31,955 bases of DNA from Chloroflexota bacterium (lineage in GTDB: Bacteria > Chloroflexota > Anaerolineae > B4-G1), in contig JAAEPW010001181.1 in assembly GCA_024232355.1 (NCBI GenBank), positions 1-31,955 on the forward strand. The letters run 5' to 3'. A program made the translations under genes and the position numbers. Shown here piece by piece: positions 14,862 through 23,903 of the stretch (position 1 is the stretch's first letter; each line of letters starts with the position of its first letter). The notes beneath the pieces were generated by a model, which saw nothing but the letters and a program-made list of their open reading frames with translations, was not told where the DNA came from and searched no databases.

Positions 14862-17318
14862 TTATTTGTTCGATTTCTCGTCAGTTGACCAGGTAACTAT
14901 CCCGGTACTGCCATCCACGGTGATGACTTGGCCGCTGCGAATGCGTTTGGTCGCTGCGCCTGTGCCCAACACAGCCGGGATGCCGTATTCTCGCGCCACA
15001 ATCGAGCCGTGGCTGAGCGGCCCGCCGATATCAGTGACAATGGCCGACGCTCGGGCGAACAATGGCGTCCAGGCCGGGGTGGTGAGTGGAGCCACGAGCA
15101 CATCGCCCGTCTGCATCTGACCAAAGTCCTCCGGACCGTGCAGGACGCGGGCCGGGGAGGTCACAATGCCTGGGCTGGCGGCGACACCTTTGAGCGCATC
15201 GCCCCTTGCCCCCCTTGCCTTTTCGCGCCTCGAGTTCCCCGATGTCTACCCCCAGGAACTTTATCTGCGGGAGCATCATCGGTGGCGTGACACGTCTGGC
15301 ATCTCGCCAGGCTGCTTTGCGCTGTGGGATGGTTGCGCTCAGACAATCTGAAGCCTCATTATGATCCAGTCTGTTTGCTGCTCGCTCAACCTCGGTCTGA
15401 TTCAGCCAAAAGACGTCGTCGGGTTGTTCGATCATCCCACCCTCGACAAAGCGGCGGCCCAATTCTCGGAGCATTTGCCGCAACAAGGGATAGCTTAGAC
15501 CGATGTCGGCCAGCCCGTCTTCGCGCAGAGGGGCGTAGCGTTGTGCCATCGTGATGACTTTGCGAAAGAGCTTGAGACGTAGCCCTTTCAACCTGTTTTG
15601 CGTAGCTTGTGTCGCCTGCTCGCGCCGTTCGGCAGAAGCCTGCTGGCGTGTGTGTGGATTGACGCCCTGATCGTTTAGGAACAATTTAAGTGTTGCCAGT
15701 ATTGGTGCTGGATCATCGACGGGCACTGGGTTGCTAAAGTCGAGGTTGTAGATGGCGTGTCCGTACTGTTGCAGGTGCGCCTGGAAGTGGGTCTGCCACT
15801 GTTGCCAATCGTCGGCGTTCATATCTGGCGGCATTTGGTCGCTATCGAGTTGGACGGTGAGTTGCACGGTCGACGTGTTGCTCAGATAAACAGCCAGTTC
15901 TGCACGCGTGCGGACCCACTCGGCCAGGTCGTACAGCGGCTTTTCGGCCTGGATGGGAATGCTGTTGAATCCCATCAGATAGGTGGAGGGTATTGGATCG
16001 TTGCGCCGTTTGATCAGTGTCTTGTAAGTAAAGGTGAACAGGGCCTCGGTGACCCAAGCACCTGGAAGGACACCAGATACGAGTGCCCCGTAGGCGTCAA
16101 TGGTTGCTTCTGTGAGTTGACGCGTTGCGTTCAAGAGTTCGGTAGAGGGTAACTCACGCCAGGGGGTAGCCTGCCAGCGAGCCACAATGGCAGCGTAGCG
16201 TGGGCGACCTGCCTCGGTCCATCGTTCTACTGCGCCGGTGGACATGTACTTTATCATTGCCACACTGCCCCAAAATATGCGCGCGATCTGGCCCAGCGTC
16301 AGCGAGCCATTGTAGTAGGCGTATTTGTTGACACTGATAATGATCTCTTCCGGCATACAGTCTGGCCTGCCGAAAAAACTAGTTAGCAGTCGGTTGTAAC
16401 TGACATTAATGGCAGCTCGGCCTAATGTGTCGAACAGGGACGTCAGCGGGTCGATCATCAATTCGACAATGTTGTTGCGCATGGCCGAGTACATTCCTTT
16501 GGGCAGCTTCCACTCGGTTGGGATTGGTGGTTCGGGATCGGGCAGGGTCGTGATGGGACGGACCTGGACGATGGCGAACGCGCCGTCGGTCAGCGTCCAC
16601 TCGATATCCATAGGCATACCGTAAAGCGTTTCGATCTGCATGCCTAATTCCACCAGTTTGGCGGCTTGTTTGTCAGAGAGGACAGACGCGCGGCGCATTG
16701 TCTCAGAGGTGGGCTGTTCCTCCGTGCCATGATCGAGGAGTACGGTTGTCACCTGTTTGTCGGCTATTTCACGGGTGAGGGTGCGGCCGGTTGCCTTGTC
16801 CACGATAAGCGTGTCTGGCGTCGCCAGCCCACCCACGATGGCTTCGCCCAGGCCCAGGATGCGCTGACCATCGCCTGATCGCGCTGGCCGGTGATCGGGT
16901 TGGCGGGGAATAACACGCCGGAGCTTTCCGCATGCACCAATTGCTGGATGACGACGGCGATTTCGTGCTCTGTGCTTAACCCTTTGGCCTCACTGTAGGC
17001 CTGTACGCGCTCATTTTGCCGCGAGTGATGCACCGTCTGGATGGCCTTGCGGATATCCTCGTCGGTGCGTACGTTCAACACCGTCTCGAACTCGCCCGCG
17101 AACGAAGCCTGCACTGAATCTTCATTCATCGCAGACGAACGCACAGCAAAAGCGACCTGATTGTTTATTTCACGTAGATGGTTGAGATGTGTTTGAATCT
17201 GTGTCCAAGCTTTTGCGGATATAGTACATCCGGGTGTCAACTCGTCATTGGCAAAGGCTGTGGACAAAATGACAAAGCCGTCCGGTACCGGATAGCCTGC
17301 CTGGTAGAGTCGTGCCAA
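14862..17318 (-). pseudogene. Rifampicin-phosphotransferase/PEP-synthase-like enzyme, two frameshifts
   Basis: Three frames together encode a product of about 820 residues: an ATP-grasp PPDK domain (FAVRSSAMNEDSVQASFAGE, then FPANPITGQRDQAMV), a helical middle of about 400 residues (RKVITMAQRYAPLREDGLAD, FVEGGMIEQPDDVFWLNQTE) and a C-terminal swivel domain with the phosphohistidine in GGPLSHGSIVAREYGIPAVL. There is no PEP-binding barrel, so the order ATP-grasp, middle, His domain matches rifampicin phosphotransferase (RPH) rather than PEP synthase. Frame is lost at CCC 16853-16855 (one base missing) and at 15201-15214 (one extra in the C runs). Conserved GGKGGSLARL lies just upstream of the TTG at 17318, so the true start is further upstream and may overlap the preceding small gene. 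Substrate unknown. Confidence 0.82.
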
Positions 17319-17338
17319 CGATCCACCTTTGCCTCCTT

Positions 17339-17584
17339 TTATTCTGTGCTTGTCTTGATTCGGGTCGCGGAAATCAAGTCCAAGTCCCAGATCTGGGTCA
17401 AAAGACTGCGCAAGGCAGCCTGGTCAACAACTGTACCGGTGAGCATGGTGACAGGTGAGTCATCCGTTGAACTCCTATAGGAGATTATCATCCCGTCGAA
17501 CCAGTTGCCCCAGCGTTCGCTGATCCAACCTTGGACTCGGATTTGATACTTGTCTTGTCCTCGGATGCTTTTTATCCGCGCCAT
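17339..17584 (-). CDS. Small hypothetical protein upstream of the RPH-like gene
   Basis: An 81-residue protein beginning ARIKSIRGQDKYQIRVQGWI, with ERWGNWFDGMIISY in the middle and VTMLTGTVVDQAALRSLLTQ near the end. The pattern (VxGxLSERWxxWFDG ... LTGxVxDQAALxGLL) is one I associate with short uncharacterised Chloroflexota proteins; function is unknown. CAGGAG lies 10-11 bases before the ATG. The open frame of the RPH-like enzyme runs on in another phase through its last codons, so the two are adjacent or overlapping and probably co-transcribed. Nothing supportable lies in 17585-17716 besides a possible TATACT -10 box. Confidence 0.78.
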   Translation of the reverse strand: MARIKSIRGQDKYQIRVQGWISERWGNWFDGMIISYRSSTDDSPVTMLTGTVVDQAALRSLLTQIWDLDLISATRIKTSTE

Positions 17585-17716
17585 CCTTGAAATACTCCTG
17601 CGTTTATGATGCTTTTTCTAACGTCAGCTACAGTATAGCACAAGAGAGGGGGGATCCGCATCATCCCAATGGTATGATTGGGGTATGATTCTGGTTTCTG
17701 GAATAGTTCAATTGAC

Positions 17717-17757
17717 TTGATCACAAAAGCACCCTGGCCTTGTGACCAGAGTGCTTT
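17717..17757 (-). terminator. Terminator of the hydrolase/repressor operon
   Basis: AAAGCACCCTGG (17726-17737) and CCAGAGTGCTTT (17746-17757) form a 12-bp stem with one wobble. The minus strand continues TTTTGTGATC. It lies 28 bp after the hydrolase stop. Confidence 0.8.
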
Positions 17758-17784
17758 GATGTGATGGGTGAGTGGCCGTGGTTA

Positions 17785-18558
17785 TTACGATTTGGTAAAA
17801 GCCAGCATTGTGGGGAAAACTCTGTCAATCTCAGCAAATACTTGATTGTGGTCCAAACTTTCAGCAACATGAACTTGAACCATAGACCCGTTCAAAGATT
17901 CTTTATATTCCTTGACGCTGGTCATCACATATTGGTCCTCTGAACCGACGAGCCATAGTGTTGGACAGCGAAAATCGGCTGGTTCGATGGTAGGCCAGTC
18001 GAGCATAGCCCGCCCCCAGGCCAGTATCACTGGAACATTGAAGCGACGCAGAAACTCCTGATCGTCCTGAGAGAGCGAGTCGAGGTCCAGAGTGCCATCA
18101 CGTTGGGCTTGTAAGATCGGGGGCCAGTGCGTGCAAGAATTTTCGATATCTTGACGGATCTCATCTGATATGCCCGGTCCCAACGGGGTCCCCATCAAGA
18201 TGATTTTGGCAACGCGCTCGGATTGAGCGGCCAAATAGCGGCTGACCCTGCCTCCATACGACATTCCCCATATGATGAAACGCTCAACCCCGCATGCATC
18301 AGCAATGGCCAGTATGTCCCGCCCCATTTTGTCTGTGGTGTAATCTGCTGGATCAGTTGGCAGGTCACTCTCGCCATGGCCGCGCAGATCCATGGCAATG
18401 ACCGTAAAGTTGTCTTGAAGGCGTTCAACATAGCCCGCTTCGTGCCAATCTTGGCGCATACTACCTCCGCCATGCAACAACACGATCGCTGGCCCTGTGC
18501 CAATATGATCATATGCAATCCGTGTGCCATCTGGTGAGTTTGTGAATAATGTGCTCAT
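17785..18558 (-). CDS. Alpha/beta-fold hydrolase
   Basis: A 257-residue serine-type hydrolase. VLLHGGGSMRQDWHE carries the oxyanion loop, MDLRGHGESDLP follows strand 4, Ser is in WGMSYGGRV (GxSxG), the acid is probably Asp in LVGSEDQYV, and His is in AESLDHNQVF. The C-terminal His is in DHNQ instead of the commoner GHxP. I start it at ATG 18558 because AAGGAG lies 7 bases upstream; an ATG at 18561 is also possible. It is 51 bp downstream of an ArsR-type repressor with an operator-flanked promoter, so its synthesis is probably induced by a small molecule it degrades. Substrate unknown; no lid domain of a named family is clear. Confidence 0.9.
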   Translation of the reverse strand: MSTLFTNSPDGTRIAYDHIGTGPAIVLLHGGGSMRQDWHEAGYVERLQDNFTVIAMDLRGHGESDLPTDPADYTTDKMGRDILAIADACGVERFIIWGMSYGGRVSRYLAAQSERVAKIILMGTPLGPGISDEIRQDIENSCTHWPPILQAQRDGTLDLDSLSQDDQEFLRRFNVPVILAWGRAMLDWPTIEPADFRCPTLWLVGSEDQYVMTSVKEYKESLNGSMVQVHVAESLDHNQVFAEIDRVFPTMLAFTKS

Positions 18559-18609
18559 CATGTTTCTCCTTGATGCCGTTTTCAACGGCGCTACTGCGAT
18601 AAAGGTGCG

Positions 18610-19704
18610 CTAACTGGCTATCTGACAGAATTCCTTCAGAGCGTCGAATGTATGGTCAATCCGGCTGGGGTTGAGTTTGAAGAGCTTGGTACCCTGGTGA
18701 CGCCGCGCGATCAGGTAACCGGTGGCAGTGAGGTGTTCTAAATGCCGCGAGGCAGCCGATTGGCTCAGTTCGAGCTGGGATTTTATGTCTGGAGTGCCCA
18801 TCTCGCCTTTTTGGCCCAGTAATTCCAGAATGCGCAGACGAGTGTCGTCGGCCAGTGCGGTTAGGCGCATAAGCAGTTCGGAGCGGCTTAACGCGGGCAG
18901 GTGGACGGAGGCGCCCTCAGGGATACGCGCGCCAAAGAGGAACCGCCACTTGGTGTCGCAAAGACCACTCAAATGAACCAAATATGGGCCGGTGTGTGCA
19001 GAGGGGATAAAGGTGATATGCTCAAGATTTGCCAACCAGCTTGTGGCCTCTTGAGGTAGTTGTGCGCGCAAGATGACCCGACTTAGGGCTTCCACAGCCG
19101 TCAGTCCACTAAGGTTGAGCGATTCGAATGCAGTGATTGATTCTTCGAGCACAGGTAGGTTACGTTCCCACTCCAGAGCTAGCACCTCATCCCACATCGT
19201 GCGCAAGTGTGTGACGATTAATTCCTGTCGGGCAGGTGGATCATTGAGTAAACTGTGCATCTCCTCCCAAAACGAGTGATCATGGTTTTTTTGTCCCTTG
19301 AGATGGGAAGAATCCTCGACTAGCGACATGTACGCAGCGCGATTAGCCAAGAGCTTGGAAGGGGTAGGGATCTCGCCATCAACTACTGTGCTTACTCGTG
19401 TTAGCCACACTTGCAACGCGCGGTCGCGCATTGCGATAGCATCTTGCGTTGCCAGGTCATCTACCCACTCTGGGAAGCTAGACCAGGAAGCGTCCAAAAG
19501 ATGCACATGGGCATCGTGAAGGACCAATTGATGTGTCCGCAACTGTTCTGGCGAAAGCGCCTTGGCGGTTTGATAGACCCATTCACCTAGTCCTGTAAAG
19601 TCCTCGGTCCAGTCGAGCAATGAGAGACTCCCGATAATGTTGTAGGCGGGTTCCAGTGAGAAGGTAACCTCAACAGTCTTTTGGGGTGCAATAATCTCTG
19701 CCAT
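18610..19704 (-). CDS. ArsR-family-like transcriptional repressor with large N-terminal sensor domain
   Basis: About 364 residues. The last 90 are a winged helix: LTALADDTRLRILELLGQKG (helices 1-2), TPDIKSQLELSQSAASRHLE (recognition helix) and GYLIARRHQGTKLFKLN (wing). The first 270 residues have no motif I recognise; this long-N-terminus plan occurs in Chloroflexota/Actinobacteria ArsR relatives. GGAG in AAAAGGAGTAC precedes ATGATG; the second ATG at 19704 has the better spacing. It precedes the alpha/beta hydrolase, and its promoter lies between two identical 15-bp sites, so autoregulation with the hydrolase is the simplest reading. No cysteine metal site is evident in the HTH, so the ligand is probably organic. 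Confidence 0.87.
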   Translation of the reverse strand: MAEIIAPQKTVEVTFSLEPAYNIIGSLSLLDWTEDFTGLGEWVYQTAKALSPEQLRTHQLVLHDAHVHLLDASWSSFPEWVDDLATQDAIAMRDRALQVWLTRVSTVVDGEIPTPSKLLANRAAYMSLVEDSSHLKGQKNHDHSFWEEMHSLLNDPPARQELIVTHLRTMWDEVLALEWERNLPVLEESITAFESLNLSGLTAVEALSRVILRAQLPQEATSWLANLEHITFIPSAHTGPYLVHLSGLCDTKWRFLFGARIPEGASVHLPALSRSELLMRLTALADDTRLRILELLGQKGEMGTPDIKSQLELSQSAASRHLEHLTATGYLIARRHQGTKLFKLNPSRIDHTFDALKEFCQIAS

Positions 19705-19742
19705 CATGTACTCCTTTTATCGTAAGATATCTTTGATTTACC

Positions 19743-19757
19743 CGGTATACCCGGTAA
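19743..19757 (-). promoter_or_regulatory. Operator copy 1 (downstream of the -10)
   Basis: CGGTATACCCGGTAA, with palindromic core GGTATACC, at about +3 to +17 of the repressor promoter. It sits inside a longer ACCCGGT-AT-ACCCGGT tandem. Binding here would block initiation. Confidence 0.75.
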
Positions 19758-19766
19758 CACGAACAT

Positions 19767-19795
19767 ATTGTATCATGTTTTGCATGACCTGTCAA
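19767..19795 (-). promoter_or_regulatory. Consensus promoter of the repressor-hydrolase operon
   Basis: Minus-strand TTGACA (19795-19790) and TACAAT (19772-19767) with a 17-bp spacer; start expected about 19760, some 55 bp before the repressor ATG. Confidence 0.85.
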
Positions 19796-19805
19796 GTGTT
19801 TATTG

Positions 19806-19820
19806 CGGTATACCCGGTAA
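19806..19820 (-). promoter_or_regulatory. Operator copy 2 (upstream of the -35)
   Basis: An identical copy of the CGGTATACCCGGTAA site, 63 bp (six helical turns) from copy 1, at about -46 to -60. Same face of the helix as copy 1. Confidence 0.75.
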
Positions 19821-19874
19821 GACGGGAAATGGTGAACGGCACTGAGGCAAGTGTGGCAGTGGTAAAAATGAGTC

Positions 19875-22494
19875 TCAGGAGGACAAGATGCCAAGCGCCT
19901 TGGCCCGAGCGACTGCATCCTTTCGATTGTGGACGCTGAGCTTGCCATAGATATTGCGTGTGTGCGATTTGACCGTCGGCAACGAGATAAAGAGCTGTTG
20001 CGCGATCTCAGGGTTGGAGAGCTTGTCGGCGAGGAGTTGGTCCACGTAGTGGGGGGTGATGCGTCGGTTGGTTGCCTGACGTAACAGGTGTGTCATCGGC
20101 TTCCCCTCGTCGAGAAATACGCGTGCGTACCCTTCTGGTTCGGCCAATTGGAGCGCACGTTGTAGTGTTTCCAGAGCGTTGTCTGTGTCATCCAATGCTC
20201 GTAGAGCCAGTGCGCGCAAGGCCGTGATCTCGATCACTGTTCCCAATCGTCCGGCAGCTTGAGCCGGTGACAACAGTGCATCCAGCAGAATCAATGCTTC
20301 GGACGGTCTGTCTTGAGCCAAGAGCACGCGCGCCAGCGTCAGATCCTCGAACTCGCGTAGGTATTCTGTCTCGCCGAACCGTTCATAGTCACGCGCCCAA
20401 CGGACAGCCAGTTCGAGCTTGTTCTGCGCCAGCCAGATGCGCGCTTGGTATGCTGTGATCAGGGCCGACATACGCGTGATTTCGAAACCTTGTGCAATTT
20501 GAACTGCTTGCTGGATTGCGGCCAGTGCTCTGTCGGTGTTTCCGCGTGCTTGTCTGATCCGTGCCAATAACGCATGACCTGTACCAAAGCTATCTGTCGT
20601 TCCACTTGAGCCCAACAGATCCAGGCTCTTAGATACGTGATGTTCCGCCGTTGATAGGTCATTCTGCTCATACATAATTTTGCTCAATTCTAACCCAGCG
20701 AAACCGGCCATCGACGTGGGTACGCCATCGACGTGGGCCATCTCCATTGCTTCTTGGCAAGTTTGGAAAGCCTGGTGCAGTTGCCCCTGAGCGATTTGTA
20801 CTTCGGCCAGGTTGCAGACAAGGGGCACGGCGATAAAGCCAAGCCCGGCTGCTCTCGCTGCCGCAATGGCCTGGGAAAACGCCCGCCGCGCTTCCGACAT
20901 GTTGCCAGTACGAAAGTGGACTAGACCAAGGACGGACGACACGCGCATTTGCGCCATCGTGTCGTTATCCGGCACGTGCGTCAGGGCTTGATGGGCAAAC
21001 TTGATGGCTTGCTGCACGTCGCCACGCACCGCCGCATACGACGCACGGTCTGCAAGAACCAAACCCAGCATGTTCTCGGCATCTGGAATTGTTGAATTGG
21101 TATACAGCACGCCTTCCAATTCTTGTAGAATCCGTTCGGTGTTTTCTCGCTGCCCGGCTAGATATAGCACTCGTGAGGCAAAGAGTCGCAACCGAGGTCT
21201 GGCGCGCACGATATCGTCGGGTAACAAGTTGAGCCATTCTAGAAACATCGCCACAGTGATACTTGACCAAGTGGTCGCTTTGAGAATCGCGCGTTCAATC
21301 ACATCGGCAGCCAAGTCAAAGTCGGGGATCGCTAATGCATGGTGGATGGCTTCGGAGGGAAGCGCGTTCTGCTCGTACCATGTTGCTGCTCTGTGATGCA
21401 GTTCGGCTACCTGATCTGGCACTGTTTCTTGCAAGCGGGTACGCAACAGTTCGGCAAAGAGACGATGATACCGATACCACCGGCGCTCATCATCTAATGG
21501 AGCCACAAACAGGTTGGTGCGCTGCAAGTGTTCGAGGATTTGGCGACTTGAGGCAAAGACACTCGTGTCTTGTGTGGGTTGGTTTCTGAGAACATCGCAG
21601 AGAGAACCGCACATCCGCTCCAAGATAGAGGTTCGGAGCAGAAAGTCGTAGACTGGCTCAGGCTGGAGTTTCAAGACCTCATCGGTCAAATAGTCGAGAA
21701 TGAAATGGTGCTGTCCAGAAAAACTGTTGATCAAGTGAGGCACACTGTCCGTTCCGCTATTTGCTATTCGAGATTGAAGCGCAAATGCAGCCATTTGTAA
21801 ACCCGTGATCCAGCCCTCGGTGTGAGCATCCAGGGCAGTGACCTCGGAGGTTTTGAGATTTAGTCCCATTGATTGGTTGAGGAATGCTGTTGCTTCCTCG
21901 ATAGTAAAACGCAAATCGCTTTGGCGAATCTCAGTGACCTGACCACGTCCGCGCAGCCGAGAAAGTGGCAGGGGGAGATCTTGGCGCGAGGCAATGACCA
22001 AGTGCATCTGTGGCGGCTGTCGTTCCAGCAGGAAACTGACTACCTCGTGAATGCCAGGTTCCGTGATGGTGTGGTAATCGTCTAGCACGAGTACAAAGGG
22101 GATGACTGGGTCACAATATCGTTGATCAGTTCTGTGAGCAACGGTTCGACTGCGGGCAGTTGCGGGACCTCTAGTAGTCGTTGTGCCGCTTTACCGATTT
22201 GGTCATCGACTTGGCGCAATGCGGCGACGAAATAGTTCAGAAAGCGGATGAGGTCATTATCTCCTTTATCGAGGGAGAACCAAGTGGTTGGCTGATCGGT
22301 ACTGCGTAACCACGCATTGACCAACGTGGTTTTGCCAAAACCGGCCGGGGCGGAGACAAGGGTGAGCTTGTGGGCAAAGTGACCTTTTGGCCTAGCAATG
22401 CCCGCATTTAACCGCTCGATCAGACGCTGACGCGGTACCAACTCGGGCCGGATAGAAGGAAATGGAGCTTGGTGGTCAGCAGTGGGGTAGTCAT
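19875..22494 (-). pseudogene. LAL (MalT-like) LuxR-family ATP-dependent regulator, two frameshifts
   Basis: The real start is probably ATG 22494 (GGGGTGAAAG upstream), giving MTTPLLTTKLHF, the family's usual beginning. A missing C/G near 22457-22461 throws this out of frame from PSIRPELVPRQRLIERLNAG. The second frame has the P-loop SAPAGFGKTTLVNAWL. A missing base near 22103-22107 splits it again before VLVLDDYHTITEPGIHE (Walker B). The remainder is a long TPR-like sensor region and a C-terminal LuxR recognition helix (FISLPTVKSHTRNIYGKL). The HTH lacks the usual LSERELEVLRLIA helix before LSNPEIAQ, so DNA binding may be impaired. The intact product would be about 870 residues. It lies just past the repressor operator, on the same strand. 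Confidence 0.8.
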
Positions 22495-22534
22495 TTCTTT
22501 CACCCCGATAGAGGTTTGTGACGGGTTTTTGAGG

Positions 22535-22590
22535 GCGCTCCGACTCTGCAACGAGATGGTGAAAGCAATGATACAGCAGAGTCGGAGCGC
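22535..22590 (-). repeat. 15-bp perfect inverted repeat in the LAL gene leader
   Basis: GCGCTCCGACTCTGC (22535-22549) and GCAGAGTCGGAGCGC (22576-22590), 26 bases apart. It could fold into a very stable hairpin 40 bases before the regulator ATG. There is no T-tail on either strand, so it is not a normal terminator. Confidence 0.8.
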
Positions 22591-22628
22591 ACACAGGCGA
22601 CGGTTCTGGCTCCAGCGATGAGGCTGCG

Positions 22629-22750
22629 TTGTCGGCTACGATGGGCAACGATGTTACCCGGCTCTAGTGACCGGCGTCATTGTCGGCTACGATGAATGGC
22701 GATGAGGCGACGATGTTGGCGACGTTGCGGCGACGACGAACAGCGATGTT
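22629..22750. repeat. Degenerate CGATG-rich repeat tract
   Basis: TTGTCGGCTACGATG occurs at 22629-22643 and 22680-22694, followed by degenerate GGCGACGATGTTGGCGACG-like units. No ORF with coding character spans it. The 22495-22827 gap otherwise holds only the inverted repeat upstream. Confidence 0.55.
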
Positions 22751-22827
22751 ACGGTATTGTGATTTCGATGCAAGCTATGGAACCAAAACACGATCCTGCT
22801 AAACTGGTGGGGACAACTGTCCCGTTG

Positions 22828-23616
22828 TTATTGATCCTTGAACTGTGCGGGTCTTTTCTCGAGAAAGGCACTGACACCTTCGCGGGTATCCTCATAGCTT
22901 TCCAGTTTGCCAAACTCGTCTGCCTCGATCTTGAGACCCTCTTCAATGGGCACTGCCAGGCCCTCTGTGATCGCTCGTAATGCAGCAGCGGTGGGCAGTT
23001 TGGATTTGGAAGCGATTTTTTCTGCCAGTCCCAGTGCCTCCTCTAGCACCGTGTCGTGCGGCACGACCTTGTTGACCAAGCCTAATTGGTAGGCCTCCTG
23101 TCCGGTGAGCATATCTCCGGTGAGAATTAGTTCAATGGCCTTGCCTTTGTTTGTAAGACGAGAGAGTCGCTGCGTGCCACCCCACCCAGGGATGATACCC
23201 AGGTTGATTTCCGGCTGTCCCAACTTGGCCCGGTCGGAGCAGATCCTCATATGGCACGACATTGCCAACTCCATACCACCGCCCAGGCAAAATCCGTTGA
23301 TGGCGGCAATGACCGGCTTGGTGGCTCGTTCGATCTTGAGGAAAAGCGCTTGTCCTCGGGCGGCAGTTTTCTTCAATCCATCAGGTTGTTCCAATGCCGC
23401 CTGGATCTCTGGAATGTCGGCCCCGGCGATAAAGGCCTTGCTACCAGCACCAGTGATGACGATGACCTTGACCTCGTCATCCGCTAGCAGTTCATCCACT
23501 GCTTGCCCCAACTCGGCCACCACCTGCGTGTTGAAAGAGTTGACCGGCGGATGGTCGACTTTTAGCACAGCAACCCTGTCTTTGATTTCAGTTTTGATGT
23601 TTTGCCACTCGCCCAT
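22828..23616 (-). CDS. Enoyl-CoA hydratase/isomerase (crotonase family)
   Basis: It hydrates or isomerises 2-enoyl-CoA, typically in beta-oxidation. The 262-residue chain has the oxyanion segment SKAFIAGADIPEI and FCLGGGMELAMSCHMRICSD, with the first catalytic Glu in GMELA, then LGQPEINLGIIPGWGGTQRL with the second Glu in QPEINLG. Both acids present argue for true hydratase activity over a plain isomerase. AAAGGAG precedes the ATG. It is a lone minus-strand gene: a terminator lies 38 bp upstream of its start, and no thiolase or dehydrogenase is adjacent. Its promoter is not evident; read-through of the upstream terminator is one option. Confidence 0.94.
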   Translation of the reverse strand: MGEWQNIKTEIKDRVAVLKVDHPPVNSFNTQVVAELGQAVDELLADDEVKVIVITGAGSKAFIAGADIPEIQAALEQPDGLKKTAARGQALFLKIERATKPVIAAINGFCLGGGMELAMSCHMRICSDRAKLGQPEINLGIIPGWGGTQRLSRLTNKGKAIELILTGDMLTGQEAYQLGLVNKVVPHDTVLEEALGLAEKIASKSKLPTAAALRAITEGLAVPIEEGLKIEADEFGKLESYEDTREGVSAFLEKRPAQFKDQ

Positions 23617-23654
23617 GATTTCGCTCCTTTGGATCTGTAGGTCGTTTACCCTCT

Positions 23655-23690
23655 ATGAAAACAAAAAAGCAAGAAAAGCTTTTCTTGCTT
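23655..23690 (-). terminator. Strong terminator after the 55-codon gene
   Basis: AAGCAAGAAAAG-CTTTTCTTGCTT (23667-23690) is a perfect 24-bp palindrome followed on the minus strand by TTTTTTGTTTTC. It starts one base after the small gene's stop codon and lies before the enoyl-CoA hydratase gene. Confidence 0.9.
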
Positions 23691-23858
23691 CTAAAATATG
23701 CGTATACTGCATTGTACCTTGCTGGTTTTCACCAACTCGGCCAAGTTCTTCACAGTGTTTGGGTGACAGCCGCTTCCAAAAGGAATCTCACAGGTTGCCC
23801 AAAGGATAGATTGTCGCCGTTCTTTTTTTGTTTGCTCCTGATGAGCTTTGGTTGTCAC
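23691..23858 (-). CDS. Small 55-residue protein, unrecognised, in a self-contained transcription unit
   Basis: It starts at GTG 23858 (VTTKAHQEQTKKERRQSILW), 7 bases after AGAGGA. A TTG further upstream falls inside the -10 box and cannot be used. The product has a basic helical N-terminus and a C-terminal part with three Cys (TCEIPFGSGCHPNTVKNLAE, then LVKTSKVQCSIRIF). The SGCH...LVKTSK.QCSIRI arrangement faintly recalls the first half of HPr (SGLHARPA..FV..A..F.S.I.I), but the phospho-His context is not right and it is half the length. A consensus promoter and a perfect terminator frame it tightly. It could alternatively be a non-coding RNA or a leader of the hydratase gene. Confidence 0.55.
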   Translation of the reverse strand: MTTKAHQEQTKKERRQSILWATCEIPFGSGCHPNTVKNLAELVKTSKVQCSIRIF

Positions 23859-23903
23859 ACAGACATCCTCTAAAATGACTTGGTCATTCAACGACCGGCG
23901 GGT

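Noticed and set aside
23105..23809. 234-codon plus-strand frame
   Set aside because: Antisense to the well-supported enoyl-CoA hydratase and crosses the terminator and the small unit upstream.
23660..23900. Possible SRP, 6S or other known structural RNA
   Set aside because: The SRP GGAAG/AGCAGCC loop is absent, and 5' and 3' ends do not pair as 6S RNA would; kept only as an unknown unit.
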